Positions 43,060 to 52,499 of a DNA stretch of 64,000 nt are shown here, one piece after another (positions within the stretch are counted from its first letter, which is position 1; the number at the start of each line of letters is the position of its first letter). The stretch comes from Desulfopila inferna (GTDB lineage: Bacteria; Desulfobacterota; Desulfobulbia; Desulfobulbales; Desulfocapsaceae). Where the stretch lies: the NCBI RefSeq assembly GCF_016919005.1, contig NZ_JAFFQE010000008.1, forward strand, positions 62,001 through 126,000, in the 5' to 3' direction. The translations under genes and the position numbers were made by a program. The notes beneath the pieces were generated by a model that saw nothing but the letters and a program-made list of their open reading frames with translations, was not told the DNA's origin and ran no database searches.

Positions 43060-44070
43060 TCAGAGATGGCCGAAAGGATTCCCGGCGGTATGAATCCGTT
43101 CCAGCTGATCCTGCATCTCGATGAGTTCATTACGCCAGAATTCGACACTGCCGAAATCCGGATTAACTTCAGTCCTGCCATCTTCCACTACCTGATACCC
43201 GCACCAGGCCAGATAATGGATATAGCGCATCGCCCGCAGTGGTTCTATCAGGCGGCAGGTCCTTCTATCGAAACGGTGAAAAGAGTCATAGCCCTCCAGA
43301 AAAAGATCGAGCTCTATCAGAGAGTCTTCGCCATAACCGTGAAGAAGCATCCAGACATCCTGAACCTGAGGTCCCATAACCATGTCATCAAAATCAATAA
43401 GATAGAAGGATTCTCCGGGCCTGTATATAATGTTTGAGAAATGAAGATCGCCATGAATCCGCTGTATGGGCACCGTATCGAACTGATGGTCGATCTCCTC
43501 GATCAATCCGGCAGTCAATGAGAAGAATTCCTGTTCCAGCTCAGCCGCCACAAGTTTGTTGGTCCTGAGATATTCAAGCCGCCGGGCGGTTGCAGCCGAA
43601 GGAACCATTTTTTCTCTATTGCCGGCGCTCTTAACGCTGCCGACGGCATGCATCCTACCGACAAGGCGACCAAGCTCCAGCCACTGCTCGTCGCTGAACT
43701 CATCGATGCTTCTTCCGCCGCATTTGGGAAAAAGGGCGAAATAAATACCGTGCCCGCGCGCCAGCGTTTCTCCTGTTGCGAGGGTCAGGGGAGCGATTAC
43801 CGGAATTTCACGCTCCATCAATTCCCGCAGGAAAAGGTGCTCTTCTTCAATAGCTTCCCTGGTCCAGCGGCCAGGCCGGTAGAATTTTATGATGACCCCT
43901 GTGCCTTCCCTATCCTCCAGTTCGAATACCCTGTTGATATAACTGTTATAAGGACGCAGCAGGTTGGTCAATTCTCTGCCCAGGGATTTCTCCGCCAGGG
44001 TGATCACATCATCGGGACGCAGCCTGGCAAAAGGTGATTGAGTCAGGTTGCCGGAGCGCTGCATCATCAT
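43060..44070 (-). CDS. srkA: Stress response kinase A (SrkA/YihE)-like protein
   Basis: A 336-residue kinase of the APH/SrkA fold. NRVFELEDREGTGVIIKFYRPGRW holds the ATP-binding lysine, FALFPKCGGRSIDEF and the catalytic loop HGDLHFSNIIY (the H-x-D-x-x-x-x-N motif) and DFDDMVMGPQVQDVW for metal binding follow. In E. coli, SrkA works against programmed cell death and stress. The ATG lies after AAAGGAATATATTAA. It lies upstream of a signalling operon only by 16 bases to its 3' end; it is co-directional and could be the last gene of that operon. Confidence 0.85.
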   Translation of the reverse strand: MMMQRSGNLTQSPFARLRPDDVITLAEKSLGRELTNLLRPYNSYINRVFELEDREGTGVIIKFYRPGRWTREAIEEEHLFLRELMEREIPVIAPLTLATGETLARGHGIYFALFPKCGGRSIDEFSDEQWLELGRLVGRMHAVGSVKSAGNREKMVPSAATARRLEYLRTNKLVAAELEQEFFSLTAGLIEEIDHQFDTVPIQRIHGDLHFSNIIYRPGESFYLIDFDDMVMGPQVQDVWMLLHGYGEDSLIELDLFLEGYDSFHRFDRRTCRLIEPLRAMRYIHYLAWCGYQVVEDGRTEVNPDFGSVEFWRNELIEMQDQLERIHTAGNPFGHL

Positions 44071-44086
44071 TTAATATATTCCTTTA

Positions 44087-45097
44087 TCAACCAGAGGTTA
44101 ATTCTTCCACAAGACAGGACTTCCAGCAGTTTCTACCGTCCGCCTTGGCTTCGTACAGCTTCACATCGGCATATTCAATCGATGGCAGAGGACCGGCATT
44201 TCCATCGGGTATAGTAGTTGAGGTTCCCACACTGACGGTCAGCTGCTTCTCCCCGGGAGAGGCAACATGGCTGATGTTGAGCCGACGCACCTCATTGCAG
44301 ATTCGTTCCGCCATGAATTCGGCACCCGCCTTATCCGTATCCGGCAGAATAACGACAAACTCCTCGCCGCCATATCTGGCGACCTTGTCGACATGGCGCT
44401 GTACCGCCCCGCCAAGCGCCTGTGCCACTGCCTTAAGAGCATCATCTCCCAGAGTATGCCCGTAGTTGTCATTATAGGCCTTGAAATAATCGATATCGAT
44501 GAGCAAAATGGAAAGCGGCTGCTTATTTCGCACTCCGCGCCGCCACTCCTCATCGACCAGTTCGTCGAAACTTCTTCGATTCAAAAGTCCGGTGAGTCCG
44601 TCCATCCGGGAAAGATGCGTTAATTGCTCATTAGTTCTCTCCAGCAGCATTTTCAACTCCTCCAGATCGGCAAGCCGCCTGTCGAGTTCCTGGGTTTTTT
44701 TCTCAAGTTCCCTCTTATGCCGGTAAAGCTCAAGAAAAACACCGACCTTGCCTTTCAAAATTACCGGTTCGAGCGGTTTAAAAAGATAATCTACCGCACC
44801 GGAATCATATCCCTTAAAAATGGAGGCCTGCTCCTTGTGTTTTGCGGTTACAAAAATGATGGGAACATTTTTAGTATGTCTATTGCCCCGCATCAACTCG
44901 GCCACCTCATAGCCATCCATTCCCGGCATTTGTACATCCAGAAGAACCAGGGCGAAATCATTATCCAGAACCTTGGCGAGGGCCTCGTTGCCGGAGTTTG
45001 CCCTGATAAGTTCGACATCCGGCGCATCAATTAAAGATTCCAGAACAAAAAGATTTTCCGGCCGGTCATCAACAATCAGAATTTTAGCTTTATTCAT
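44087..45097 (-). CDS. Response regulator with GGDEF domain (diguanylate cyclase)
   Basis: A 336-residue PleD/WspR-type protein that should make c-di-GMP when phosphorylated. Residues 4-120 form a receiver (ILIVDDRPENL, VLLDVQMPGMDGYEV, FVTAK, FKPLEP). A Lys/Glu-rich helix links it to a GGDEF domain (residues 165-330) with intact active site GGEEF in RYGGEEFVVILPDTD. RHVD lies exactly five residues before it, the product-inhibition I-site RxxD. The gene overlaps the CheB-like gene by 4 bases (ATGA). It is the output member of the kinase-CheR-CheB operon. Confidence 0.92.
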   Translation of the reverse strand: MNKAKILIVDDRPENLFVLESLIDAPDVELIRANSGNEALAKVLDNDFALVLLDVQMPGMDGYEVAELMRGNRHTKNVPIIFVTAKHKEQASIFKGYDSGAVDYLFKPLEPVILKGKVGVFLELYRHKRELEKKTQELDRRLADLEELKMLLERTNEQLTHLSRMDGLTGLLNRRSFDELVDEEWRRGVRNKQPLSILLIDIDYFKAYNDNYGHTLGDDALKAVAQALGGAVQRHVDKVARYGGEEFVVILPDTDKAGAEFMAERICNEVRRLNISHVASPGEKQLTVSVGTSTTIPDGNAGPLPSIEYADVKLYEAKADGRNCWKSCLVEELTSG

Positions 45098-45684
45098 TCT
45101 TCCTCATCATCGTTCAGTGCGGCAAGAAATTTTCCAATCTCCACCAGAGGCAGAATATGATCTACTCTGGTCTCCTTTATTGCCGCTTTCGGCATGGTAT
45201 CGACCTCCGCTGTTTCAGGAGACTGAACCACGGTCAGGCCTCCAAGTTCCTGCACTCTTGCCAGACCGGCCGCCCCATCTGCATTGGCGCCGGTCAGAAC
45301 GACTCCTACCAGCCTCTCACAGTAGACTTCCGCGGCAGTTTGAAAGAGCACGTCGATGGATGGTCTTGAGTAGTTGACCTTTGCCTCTGCCGACAGGGCC
45401 AGAGTTTTCTGCTGCTCGACAAGCAGGTGATAATCGGCCGGGGCAAAATAAATGGTACCGGACTTGATCATCTCTTTATCGCAGGCCTCACGCACCGGCA
45501 AAGAGCAGCGGGAGTTGAAATGCTGGACCAGATAATTTTCCCCTCCTGAGGCCATGTGCTGTACTATCAGTATTGAAAGCCGACAGCCCTCCGGGAAAAC
45601 CGGGAGAATGTTTTCCAGAGCGGTGATGCCTCCGGCAGAGACCCCAATAACCACAGCCTGATATTTACCGGATTTCAACACCAC
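45094..45684 (-). CDS. CheB-type methylesterase without receiver domain
   Basis: A 196-residue protein with the catalytic triad of CheB: Ser in GVSAGG, His in IVQHMASG and Asp in TGANADGA, so it should hydrolyse glutamate methyl esters. The N-terminal receiver of classical CheB is missing, hence control by phosphorylation is not through itself. Start is GTG at 45684 (AGAGGTGG just upstream). It lies 15 bases after the CheR gene and overlaps the diguanylate cyclase gene. Confidence 0.88.
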   Translation of the reverse strand: MVLKSGKYQAVVIGVSAGGITALENILPVFPEGCRLSILIVQHMASGGENYLVQHFNSRCSLPVREACDKEMIKSGTIYFAPADYHLLVEQQKTLALSAEAKVNYSRPSIDVLFQTAAEVYCERLVGVVLTGANADGAAGLARVQELGGLTVVQSPETAEVDTMPKAAIKETRVDHILPLVEIGKFLAALNDDEEE

Positions 45685-45699
45685 TGACCACCTCTATTC

Positions 45700-46539
45700 T
45701 CAGATGCGCTTTTTTCGATAAATCTTTTTACCGTCATCTACTGTTTCAAAGTTCTGCACGACCTTGGAATACTGCAAGCTTTCTTTTGAACCCAGGCAGA
45801 GAAAACCTCCGGGGCAAAGGCTCTCATAAAAAAGCTGGAGCACCCTTTCCTGGAGCTCCCTGTTGAAATAGATCAGCACATTTCTGCAGAAGATGACATT
45901 CATTTCACCGAAAACGCCGTCGGTCACAAGGTTGTGGGAGGAAAACAATACCCTTTCCCGCAGTGTTTTTTTCAAAATCACATGCTTGTCATCGGCCCTA
46001 TAGTAATCTGAAAAGGATTCCATCCCTCCTGACTCAATATAATTGGAAGTATATTGCCGGATCACATCTATTGGATAAATGCCGCTTTTGGCCTTGGCCA
46101 GGATCAATTCATTGAAGTCGGTGGCATATACCTGGGTCCTGTCCTTCATGCCCTCCTCTTCAAGCAGTATCCCCATGGAATACACTTCCTGACCGGCCGA
46201 ACAGCCGGCATGCCATACCTTAATGAAGGGATAGGTTTTCAGGTGCGGCACAACCACCTGACGGACTGCTTTGTAAAACCACGGATCCCTGAACATTTCC
46301 GTGACATTTATGGAAAGATCGAGAAGGAGTTGGTGGAAAAATTGTTCATCGTAGATGACCTTGTGCATCATTTCGGAAAAACTTTTCAGCCTCTCCATCT
46401 CCTTCCTGTGCTTCAGCCTTCTCTTGGTGTGTGCTCCGGCATAATTTCTGAAGTCATATCCATACTTCTGGAATATAGCCTCCAGCAGGAGCTGTATTTC
46501 CAGATTTTCATCGGATATCCGGGTGGCCTTCTCAATCAT
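45700..46539 (-). CDS. CheR-type protein methyltransferase
   Basis: A 279-residue SAM-dependent methyltransferase of the CheR family. The N-terminal helical part (residues 10-80, YDFRNYAGAHTKRRLKHRKEM) is followed by the CheR catalytic domain: FRDPWFYKAV, KVWHAGCSAGQEVYSMGILLEE (SAM motif), VYATDFNELIL, VIFCRNVLIYFNRE and FLCLGSKESL. It starts on the stop of the hybrid kinase (TAATG), so it is translated together with it. No chemoreceptor is in the window; its substrate is expected to be the kinase or an unlinked receptor. Confidence 0.92.
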   Translation of the reverse strand: MIEKATRISDENLEIQLLLEAIFQKYGYDFRNYAGAHTKRRLKHRKEMERLKSFSEMMHKVIYDEQFFHQLLLDLSINVTEMFRDPWFYKAVRQVVVPHLKTYPFIKVWHAGCSAGQEVYSMGILLEEEGMKDRTQVYATDFNELILAKAKSGIYPIDVIRQYTSNYIESGGMESFSDYYRADDKHVILKKTLRERVLFSSHNLVTDGVFGEMNVIFCRNVLIYFNRELQERVLQLFYESLCPGGFLCLGSKESLQYSKVVQNFETVDDGKKIYRKKRI

Positions 46540-49500
46540 TAATATAACCACACCCGCAACATTGACAGCAGCTTATCGGGATCAACAGGTTTGGCCAGAT
46601 AATCATTGGCGCCGGCTTCGATGCATTTGCTCCTGTCGCCTTTCATGGCCTTGGCTGTCAAGGCGATGATGGGCAGCTTTTGAAATTTTGCCATTTTACG
46701 AATTTCCATCATGGCCTCATAGCCATCCATGCGCGGCATCATTATATCCATAAGTACCGCATCTATCTCCTCAACCTCCTTGAGCTTTTCAAGGCATTCG
46801 ATACCGTCTCTGGCGATGACGATATCAATGCCGCGCTCTTCAAGGACACTGGTTAAGGCGAAGACATTGCGCATGTCATCGTCAACCAGCAGAATTTTGC
46901 TGCCGCTGAGCACGGCTTCCTTGTCATGCACCATTTTCAGCATTTTTCGTTTATCTTCGGGAAGATTGGCCTCGACCCTGTGAAGAAAGAGGGCGGATTC
47001 ATCAAGGAGCCTCTCCGGCGACTTGACCCCCTTGATAATGATGCTTTCCGCATAGCGGCTCAACTTGTTTTCCTCATCCTCGGAAAGTTCCCGACCGGTA
47101 TAGATGATAATCGGAACACCGGACATCGATTCATTATTCCTTATTTTTTCAAGCAGTTCGAAACCGGACATATCTTCCAGGCCGAGGTCTAAGATCATGC
47201 AGTCGTAGTTTCCCTCGGTCAGTTCACGATAGGCCTCGGCACCGCTTGCCACAGCTGTCGTGATGACATCACTGCCGCTGATGAGCTCTTTGATACTCTC
47301 CCTCTGCAGGGTATCGTCTTCCACCAGCAGGAGCCTGCTCATTGGTTTCGAGATCATATTTTCCAGTTTGCCGAAAGTCTCGTCTATTTTTTCCATGGAA
47401 ACCGGTTTAGTCAGATAACCGATGGCTCCCATTCGCAGCGCATCCATGGAACTGTCGGCAGCCGACATGAAATGAACCGGAATATGCCGCAGCTCAGGAT
47501 TATCTTTGAGGCGCTCCATCACGTTCCAGCCGTCAATCCCGGGAAGACCGATATCTAGGATGATGGCGCTGGGCCGATAATAATCGGCAAAATGCAATCC
47601 GGTTTCACCATCTTCGGCAATGATGCAGAGAAAATCCCGCTCTCTGGCAAAATCGCGCAGAATTCTCGAAAAATTATTGTCATCTTCAATTATCAGGAGA
47701 CTTTTGCTGCCGAGTGTGACATTTTTCCGGTCATCGTCAACCTCGACGATCGGTTTCCCTTCTACTGGGGCCACCCGCTCCTCCTGGGGATAAACACCTT
47801 TTTTCATAGCTCCGGCAATCTGCTCATCCGGTTTGGCCGCCACTTCAGCAACCTCTCTTTCAGCCCTGCTGCCCTGTTCGGTTTCCGCAACACATTTTTC
47901 CGGAAGAACCACAGTGAATGTGCTTCCTTCTCCCGGAACGGAATAAAGATGAATGGCACCGCCGAGCAGCCGGACCAGTTCCCGGGAGATGGAGAGTCCC
48001 AGTCCGGTGCCGCCGTAGGTTCTGCTGGTGGAGCCGTCGGCCTGCTGGAATGCCTCGAAAATGACACGCTGCTTGTCTTCCGGAATACCGATGCCCTGAT
48101 CCTTAACCACGAAGGCAAGGCTGTTCTTTATAATCAAGGCTGTATCCTTAACCATTTCCGCAGACGGGCGTGAGATCTCCAGCGATACCGTGCCCTCCTT
48201 GGTAAACTTGAAGGCATTGGTAATTAAATTGCGCAGAACCTGCTGCAGTCTCTGGGAGTCGGTCCGTATTACCGACGGTAACCCTTCAGCCAACTCAAAC
48301 GACAGATCCAACCCCTTATTCTCGGCAATGTCTTTATACATGAGGTTGATATCGTCCAGAATTCGCCGCAGCGGCACATCTTCGATTACAAGATCGATTT
48401 TGCCGGCCTCGATTTTGGACAAATCGAGTATTTCATTAATGAGCTTGAGAAGTTCAGTACCGGACGAGTGAATGGCCGCTGAGGACTCGATCTGCCGAGG
48501 TGTGAGATTGCCGTCTTTATTGTTGCCGAGGAGCTGAGAAAGGATGAGAATACTGTTCAGTGGAGTCCGGAGCTCATGGGACATGTTGGCCAGAAATTCT
48601 GATTTGTATTTGCTTGCAACCTCCAGCTCCTTCACTTTTCTCTCCACGATCTCCCGAGCCTCATGAAGATCACTGTTTTTTGCCCAGATCTCATTCTTCT
48701 GCTCTTCGAGCGCCCTGGTTCGCTCCTCCAACTCCTCGTTAGTGACCCGGAGTTCCTCCTCCTGAGCCCGCAGTTCCCCTTCTGATTCCTTAAGAGCTCT
48801 GGTCTGCTCCTCCAACTCCTCATTGGTGACCCGCAGCTCTTCCTGCTGAGCCTGCATCTCAGCTTCGGATTCCCGTAAGGCCGTTGCCTGGTTTTCCAAC
48901 TCCTCGTTGGTGGCCTTGAGTTCTTCCTGCTGAGCCTGTGCATCGGCAAGCAGTTCGGCGATTCTCCGGCGCGAGGTGGCGGCATTGAAGAGAATGGCCA
49001 TATTGGAGATATTTTGTTTGAGAAACTGCTTCTGCAGCTCATTAAAAGGACGCATGGATCCTATGAGCATAACCCCTGAGACTTCTCCATCGACATGGAG
49101 CGGAGCTGCCAGATAAGTATTCAGAGGTTTTTCACCGGCGCCATAGTTAATCTGAGGTGCATCCTCTCCCATAGCTGAAAAATAGAGGATTTCCGTCTCC
49201 AGAGCTGCCTGCCCTACCATTCCCTCACCTGGGACAAAGGAGTTGAAATTTCCGCGGCGATCCGTAAAGGCATAGGATGCTCTAAGCTCCAAACAGCCCT
49301 CATGAAGAATGTAGATGGCTCCAAGATCAGCCTCGAAATGTTTGACAAAAAAGGTAATGCAGCGACGGGCCAGCTCATCTGGTCCTAATTCCCCGCGGAT
49401 AGTGTCATCCAGTTGTTCCTTTCCCGACTTCAGCCAATCCACCTCTTTGAGGTTGGCAGCCATCTTGTTTAAAGAACGTGCCAGGTCGCCAAGCTCATCT

Positions 49501-50654
49501 TTTCTGTTCGATTTGAGCTGAGTACTGAAATCTCCGTGCGAGATGGCATCGGCAAAATGCATATCCCTGATGAGAGGAAGGGTAAAACCCCTGGAGATAA
49601 ACCAGGCCCAGATAGCGGTAAGAGCCGTGAATAGCAGCGCGAAAACTCCCACCTTCCTATATATATCACGAACAGGCGCAGTGACTTCATATTTGTCGAT
49701 TTTGGAGATCAAATACCAGTCGAGTCCTTCAAGCTTCAGCTTATTGAAGGCGACCAGCACTTTTTGGCCGGCACTGTCTATATATATGCCCTTGCCGCCC
49801 TCTTCTCCTGATTCTGCTGCATCGAGCCAGTAATCCAGTTTTTTGCCGAGATCATAACCGACCACATATTTGCCCTCTCCCATTGTCGTCATATTGCTTC
49901 TGAACTCAAAACTTTCCGTATCCTCTTGCCAGCCGACGAGATAGGATTCTCCGGTCTCTCCCATTCCTTTACGTGATTCGGTGATTTTCGAGATAAGATC
50001 GGAGTCGAAGCGGAGGGCGACTACGCTTATATTATCTCCGGCAGAATTCTTCACCGGATGACTGATGAAGGCCACCTCTTTGTTCTCCGCGGGAGCATAG
50101 GGCGCAAAGTCGGAAATAACCGTGGTACCCGATTCAATGACATCCTTCCAGACCTTGGCCAATGCACTGCGGTTGAGACTTCCATAGAGAAGGTTTACTC
50201 CATTATCCTCTCCATTCTTCACCGAAAACATAACCTGGCCGAAATCGGCATTAACGAGGTAGAGATCACTGTAGCTGTTGAGGAAGGTATAATCCTGCAG
50301 CGGTTTTTGAATATTTTTGATAATGTCCGCATACTCTCTTGTAGAGATGTTAAATCCATCCAGGGATGATGTATCAAGGTTATCCTTGTATACGGACATC
50401 CTGCCCAGGAAAGTATAAATCCGCTCGGAATCCGCGAGCAGACGGATATCGGCGAAGCTTTTGGCGAAGTGGTTTTCGATCTGCCCTTTGCGGATATCCT
50501 GGATGGTGGTCAGTTTGTTGAAAGACTCTTCGATGAGCGACTTTTCCATCCAGCTGCTGAAGAAATATCCGGCAACGACAATGGGAAAAATTCCTGTTTG
50601 AATAAAAAGGAAAAGCAATTTGGGTCGAATTCTGATATCTGCTAATCGCAACAT
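46539..50654 (-). CDS. Hybrid sensor histidine kinase with three receiver domains
   Basis: A 1371-residue membrane kinase. Layout by rough residues: first helix 13-34; dCache-like sensor loop 35-330; second helix 335-355; HAMP 355-410; GAF 420-565; coiled coil 570-680; HisKA 683-750 with the phosphate-accepting His 693 in SHELRTP; HATPase 790-910 (N, G1, G2 motifs present: NLITNAFKF, DQGIGIP, GGTGLGLSI); receivers at about 985, 1110 and 1255 to the end, each with a phosphorylatable Asp. The coiled coil holds three 28-residue repeats. Downstream in the operon are CheR, CheB and a diguanylate cyclase. The sensed signal is unknown. No CheA or CheW is present. Confidence 0.93.
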   Translation of the reverse strand: MLRLADIRIRPKLLFLFIQTGIFPIVVAGYFFSSWMEKSLIEESFNKLTTIQDIRKGQIENHFAKSFADIRLLADSERIYTFLGRMSVYKDNLDTSSLDGFNISTREYADIIKNIQKPLQDYTFLNSYSDLYLVNADFGQVMFSVKNGEDNGVNLLYGSLNRSALAKVWKDVIESGTTVISDFAPYAPAENKEVAFISHPVKNSAGDNISVVALRFDSDLISKITESRKGMGETGESYLVGWQEDTESFEFRSNMTTMGEGKYVVGYDLGKKLDYWLDAAESGEEGGKGIYIDSAGQKVLVAFNKLKLEGLDWYLISKIDKYEVTAPVRDIYRKVGVFALLFTALTAIWAWFISRGFTLPLIRDMHFADAISHGDFSTQLKSNRKDELGDLARSLNKMAANLKEVDWLKSGKEQLDDTIRGELGPDELARRCITFFVKHFEADLGAIYILHEGCLELRASYAFTDRRGNFNSFVPGEGMVGQAALETEILYFSAMGEDAPQINYGAGEKPLNTYLAAPLHVDGEVSGVMLIGSMRPFNELQKQFLKQNISNMAILFNAATSRRRIAELLADAQAQQEELKATNEELENQATALRESEAEMQAQQEELRVTNEELEEQTRALKESEGELRAQEEELRVTNEELEERTRALEEQKNEIWAKNSDLHEAREIVERKVKELEVASKYKSEFLANMSHELRTPLNSILILSQLLGNNKDGNLTPRQIESSAAIHSSGTELLKLINEILDLSKIEAGKIDLVIEDVPLRRILDDINLMYKDIAENKGLDLSFELAEGLPSVIRTDSQRLQQVLRNLITNAFKFTKEGTVSLEISRPSAEMVKDTALIIKNSLAFVVKDQGIGIPEDKQRVIFEAFQQADGSTSRTYGGTGLGLSISRELVRLLGGAIHLYSVPGEGSTFTVVLPEKCVAETEQGSRAEREVAEVAAKPDEQIAGAMKKGVYPQEERVAPVEGKPIVEVDDDRKNVTLGSKSLLIIEDDNNFSRILRDFARERDFLCIIAEDGETGLHFADYYRPSAIILDIGLPGIDGWNVMERLKDNPELRHIPVHFMSAADSSMDALRMGAIGYLTKPVSMEKIDETFGKLENMISKPMSRLLLVEDDTLQRESIKELISGSDVITTAVASGAEAYRELTEGNYDCMILDLGLEDMSGFELLEKIRNNESMSGVPIIIYTGRELSEDEENKLSRYAESIIIKGVKSPERLLDESALFLHRVEANLPEDKRKMLKMVHDKEAVLSGSKILLVDDDMRNVFALTSVLEERGIDIVIARDGIECLEKLKEVEEIDAVLMDIMMPRMDGYEAMMEIRKMAKFQKLPIIALTAKAMKGDRSKCIEAGANDYLAKPVDPDKLLSMLRVWLY
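48687..48938 (-). repeat. Three 84-base repeats coding a coiled coil
   Basis: Residues 573-600, 601-628 and 629-656 of the kinase are three copies of a 28-residue unit (QAQQEELRVTNEELEEQTRA type), exactly four heptads each. The DNA copies differ in many bases but the protein is well conserved. The unit is of the kind found between GAF and HisKA domains as a signalling helix. Confidence 0.85.
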
Positions 50655-51075
50655 CTCTTACTCCCGTGGTAAAATCAAATCGGAACGCACCATCTTTATG
50701 TCTGTCCAGGAATGAGCAATTTCGAAGTCTGCTCCGTGAGGGATTAAATCGAGACACTCGATAAATGTACCGCCCACCCTGGAAAGATGTGCCCTTGGAG
50801 TGCATAGAGCTGATATCGGAGTCCTCACTAACCTCCGCCGATTAAACAGGAGAGCAACCGGTAAGCGCAGACACTGCGGGCACTGACTATGACAAAGACT
50901 CCATCGCAGCAATGACGAATGGTATACCATGTGAACCGGATTTTTAATACATGCTTGTTTCGGATGCAACTTTTTAATCTCTTGAAAAAAACCGTCGAGC
51001 CGCCCCTATTTCCATAGATATTATTTGCAACTTCAGAGTCATAACCTGATCTGGCAATATGGCAAAAGAAATAAC
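50655..51075. other. Intergenic region with promoters expected
   Basis: About 421 bases between the divergent kinase operon and the RluA pair. No clear gene. The kinase promoter should be near 50660-50950 on the minus strand. No palindrome of note was seen. Confidence 0.35.
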
Positions 51076-51876
51076 ATGACAGCGATCAATCGATCTCCAG
51101 CATTATCCACCTCAGAACCGGGAGTCCGGGGTTACTGCGGCTTCTGTGGCAAAGACCACCAACTTCCTTCGGGAAACACCAGAGAATATTGCCGTGAATT
51201 AATGGAAAAGCTTGAGAAGAAAATGAGTCTTGATCTTTTTACACCAACCCCGGCGGAGACGGAATATTCGACGCAGGGCCTTTTTGGTGAAGCCAGGGGG
51301 AAAATGTTCGGAGTGCTGGAAGGGGTGAGACAGAATGGCAACAGTATCAAGCTCTATGCCTTTTCAGGACAATACAACGGCCACTGGAGTTTACCCGGGT
51401 GGGCGCCTCCGCTTTTCGAAGAAAAGCTCTGGTTGAAAGTGAACAACGATACCGAAAAACAGATAAAACAATTGACGAAGCACCTTGCGGACAGCTGTGA
51501 AAGTCCAGAAGAATACAGGCAGCTTAAAGACAAGAGAAGAAAAATGTCGCAACAGCTGACAGCCAGGCTCCATTCGCTCTACACCATTTACAATTTTAAA
51601 GGCCAGGCGGCCGGGCTCACCTCTTTTTTCCCTGATAATCGGGGCATACCGACCGGCACCGGCGACTGCTGTGCCCCAAAACTTCTCAATCATGCCTTGC
51701 AGCAACAGATTATCCCCATCGGCATATCTGAATTTTACTGGGGCAGAAGCAACAGGTCAAAAACCAGACACCACGGTCATTTTTACCCGGCATGTACCGA
51801 CAAATGCCAACCACTCATGGGCTTCCTGCTCTGTGGTCTCCAGGAAACACTGGAAGGCAGGGCCATCCCGTCATGA
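51076..51876 (+). CDS. RluA-associated protein (separate N-terminal half)
   Basis: A 266-residue protein. It opens YCGFCGKDH, later holds GKMFGVLEG and SLYTIYNFKG, and ends with GDCCAPKLLNHALQQQIIPIGISEFYWGRS and RHHGHFYPACTDKCQPLMGFLL. By recall the last part is the N-terminal half of longer RluA-family pseudouridine synthases in Gammaproteobacteria, in which it is fused to the catalytic domain. Here it is a separate gene that overlaps the catalytic gene by ATGA. Four Cys plus His residues hint at zinc. Its catalytic role is unknown. Start ATG 51076 is chosen over TTG 51025. Confidence 0.62.
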   Translation: MTAINRSPALSTSEPGVRGYCGFCGKDHQLPSGNTREYCRELMEKLEKKMSLDLFTPTPAETEYSTQGLFGEARGKMFGVLEGVRQNGNSIKLYAFSGQYNGHWSLPGWAPPLFEEKLWLKVNNDTEKQIKQLTKHLADSCESPEEYRQLKDKRRKMSQQLTARLHSLYTIYNFKGQAAGLTSFFPDNRGIPTGTGDCCAPKLLNHALQQQIIPIGISEFYWGRSNRSKTRHHGHFYPACTDKCQPLMGFLLCGLQETLEGRAIPS

Positions 51877-52499
51877 ATCTGCTCTTCCATGATTCAGAGA
51901 TCATTGTAATCGACAAGCCCGGTGGGCTTTTAGCCGTGCCGGGGCGCGGGCCGGACAGGCAGGATTGTGTAGTCTCCCGTCTGCACAGACGCTTTGCCGA
52001 TCTTATCCCCCAGCCGGCTGTGCACCGCCTGGACATGTATACCTCGGGTGTCATGATTCTCGCCAGAACCAGAGAATCTCACCGCAGCCTCTCTATGCAG
52101 TTTGAACAGAGAAAACCGGCAAAGATCTACATCGCTCTGGTAGAGGGATTCCCTGTTGAGCAGCAGGGAAGAATCGAGCTTAAATTCAGGCTCGATATAG
52201 ACAACCGGCCGTATCAGGTCCATGACCCCGTCAACGGCAAAAATGGTATCACCCTGTGGCGGAAACTGGCAAAGGAAAATGGTTGTACCAGAATTATGTT
52301 CCAACCGCTTACAGGCAGGACCCATCAGCTTCGCCTGCATGCCGCCCATCCCCTTGGACTTGGCGCCCCTATCGTGGGTGATTCCCTCTACGGAAACGGC
52401 AGAGAAGGAGATAAAATGATGCTTCATGCCGCCTCTCTCAGCATCAGCCATCCGCTTTCCGGTGAAGTTCTCACCTTTACATCGAATGTTCCTTTTTGA
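51873..52499 (+). CDS. RluA-family pseudouridine synthase
   Basis: A 208-residue RNA pseudouridine synthase. The catalytic motif is HRLDMYTSGVMIL (Asp of the H-R-L-D motif), with KPGGLLAVPGRG near the N-terminus and LTGRTHQLRLHAAHPLGLGAPIVGDSLYG near the C-terminus, all hallmarks of the RluA group. It is short, near RluA/TruC size. Target RNA (23S rRNA or tRNA32) is open. It overlaps the upstream gene by 4 bases. Confidence 0.9.
   Translation: MNLLFHDSEIIVIDKPGGLLAVPGRGPDRQDCVVSRLHRRFADLIPQPAVHRLDMYTSGVMILARTRESHRSLSMQFEQRKPAKIYIALVEGFPVEQQGRIELKFRLDIDNRPYQVHDPVNGKNGITLWRKLAKENGCTRIMFQPLTGRTHQLRLHAAHPLGLGAPIVGDSLYGNGREGDKMMLHAASLSISHPLSGEVLTFTSNVPF

Noticed and set aside
43523-43545. CCAGCTCAGCC word inside the srkA-like gene
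   Set aside because: It matches the repeat head by chance only; neither the second palindrome nor the tail follows, and it is in coding sequence.
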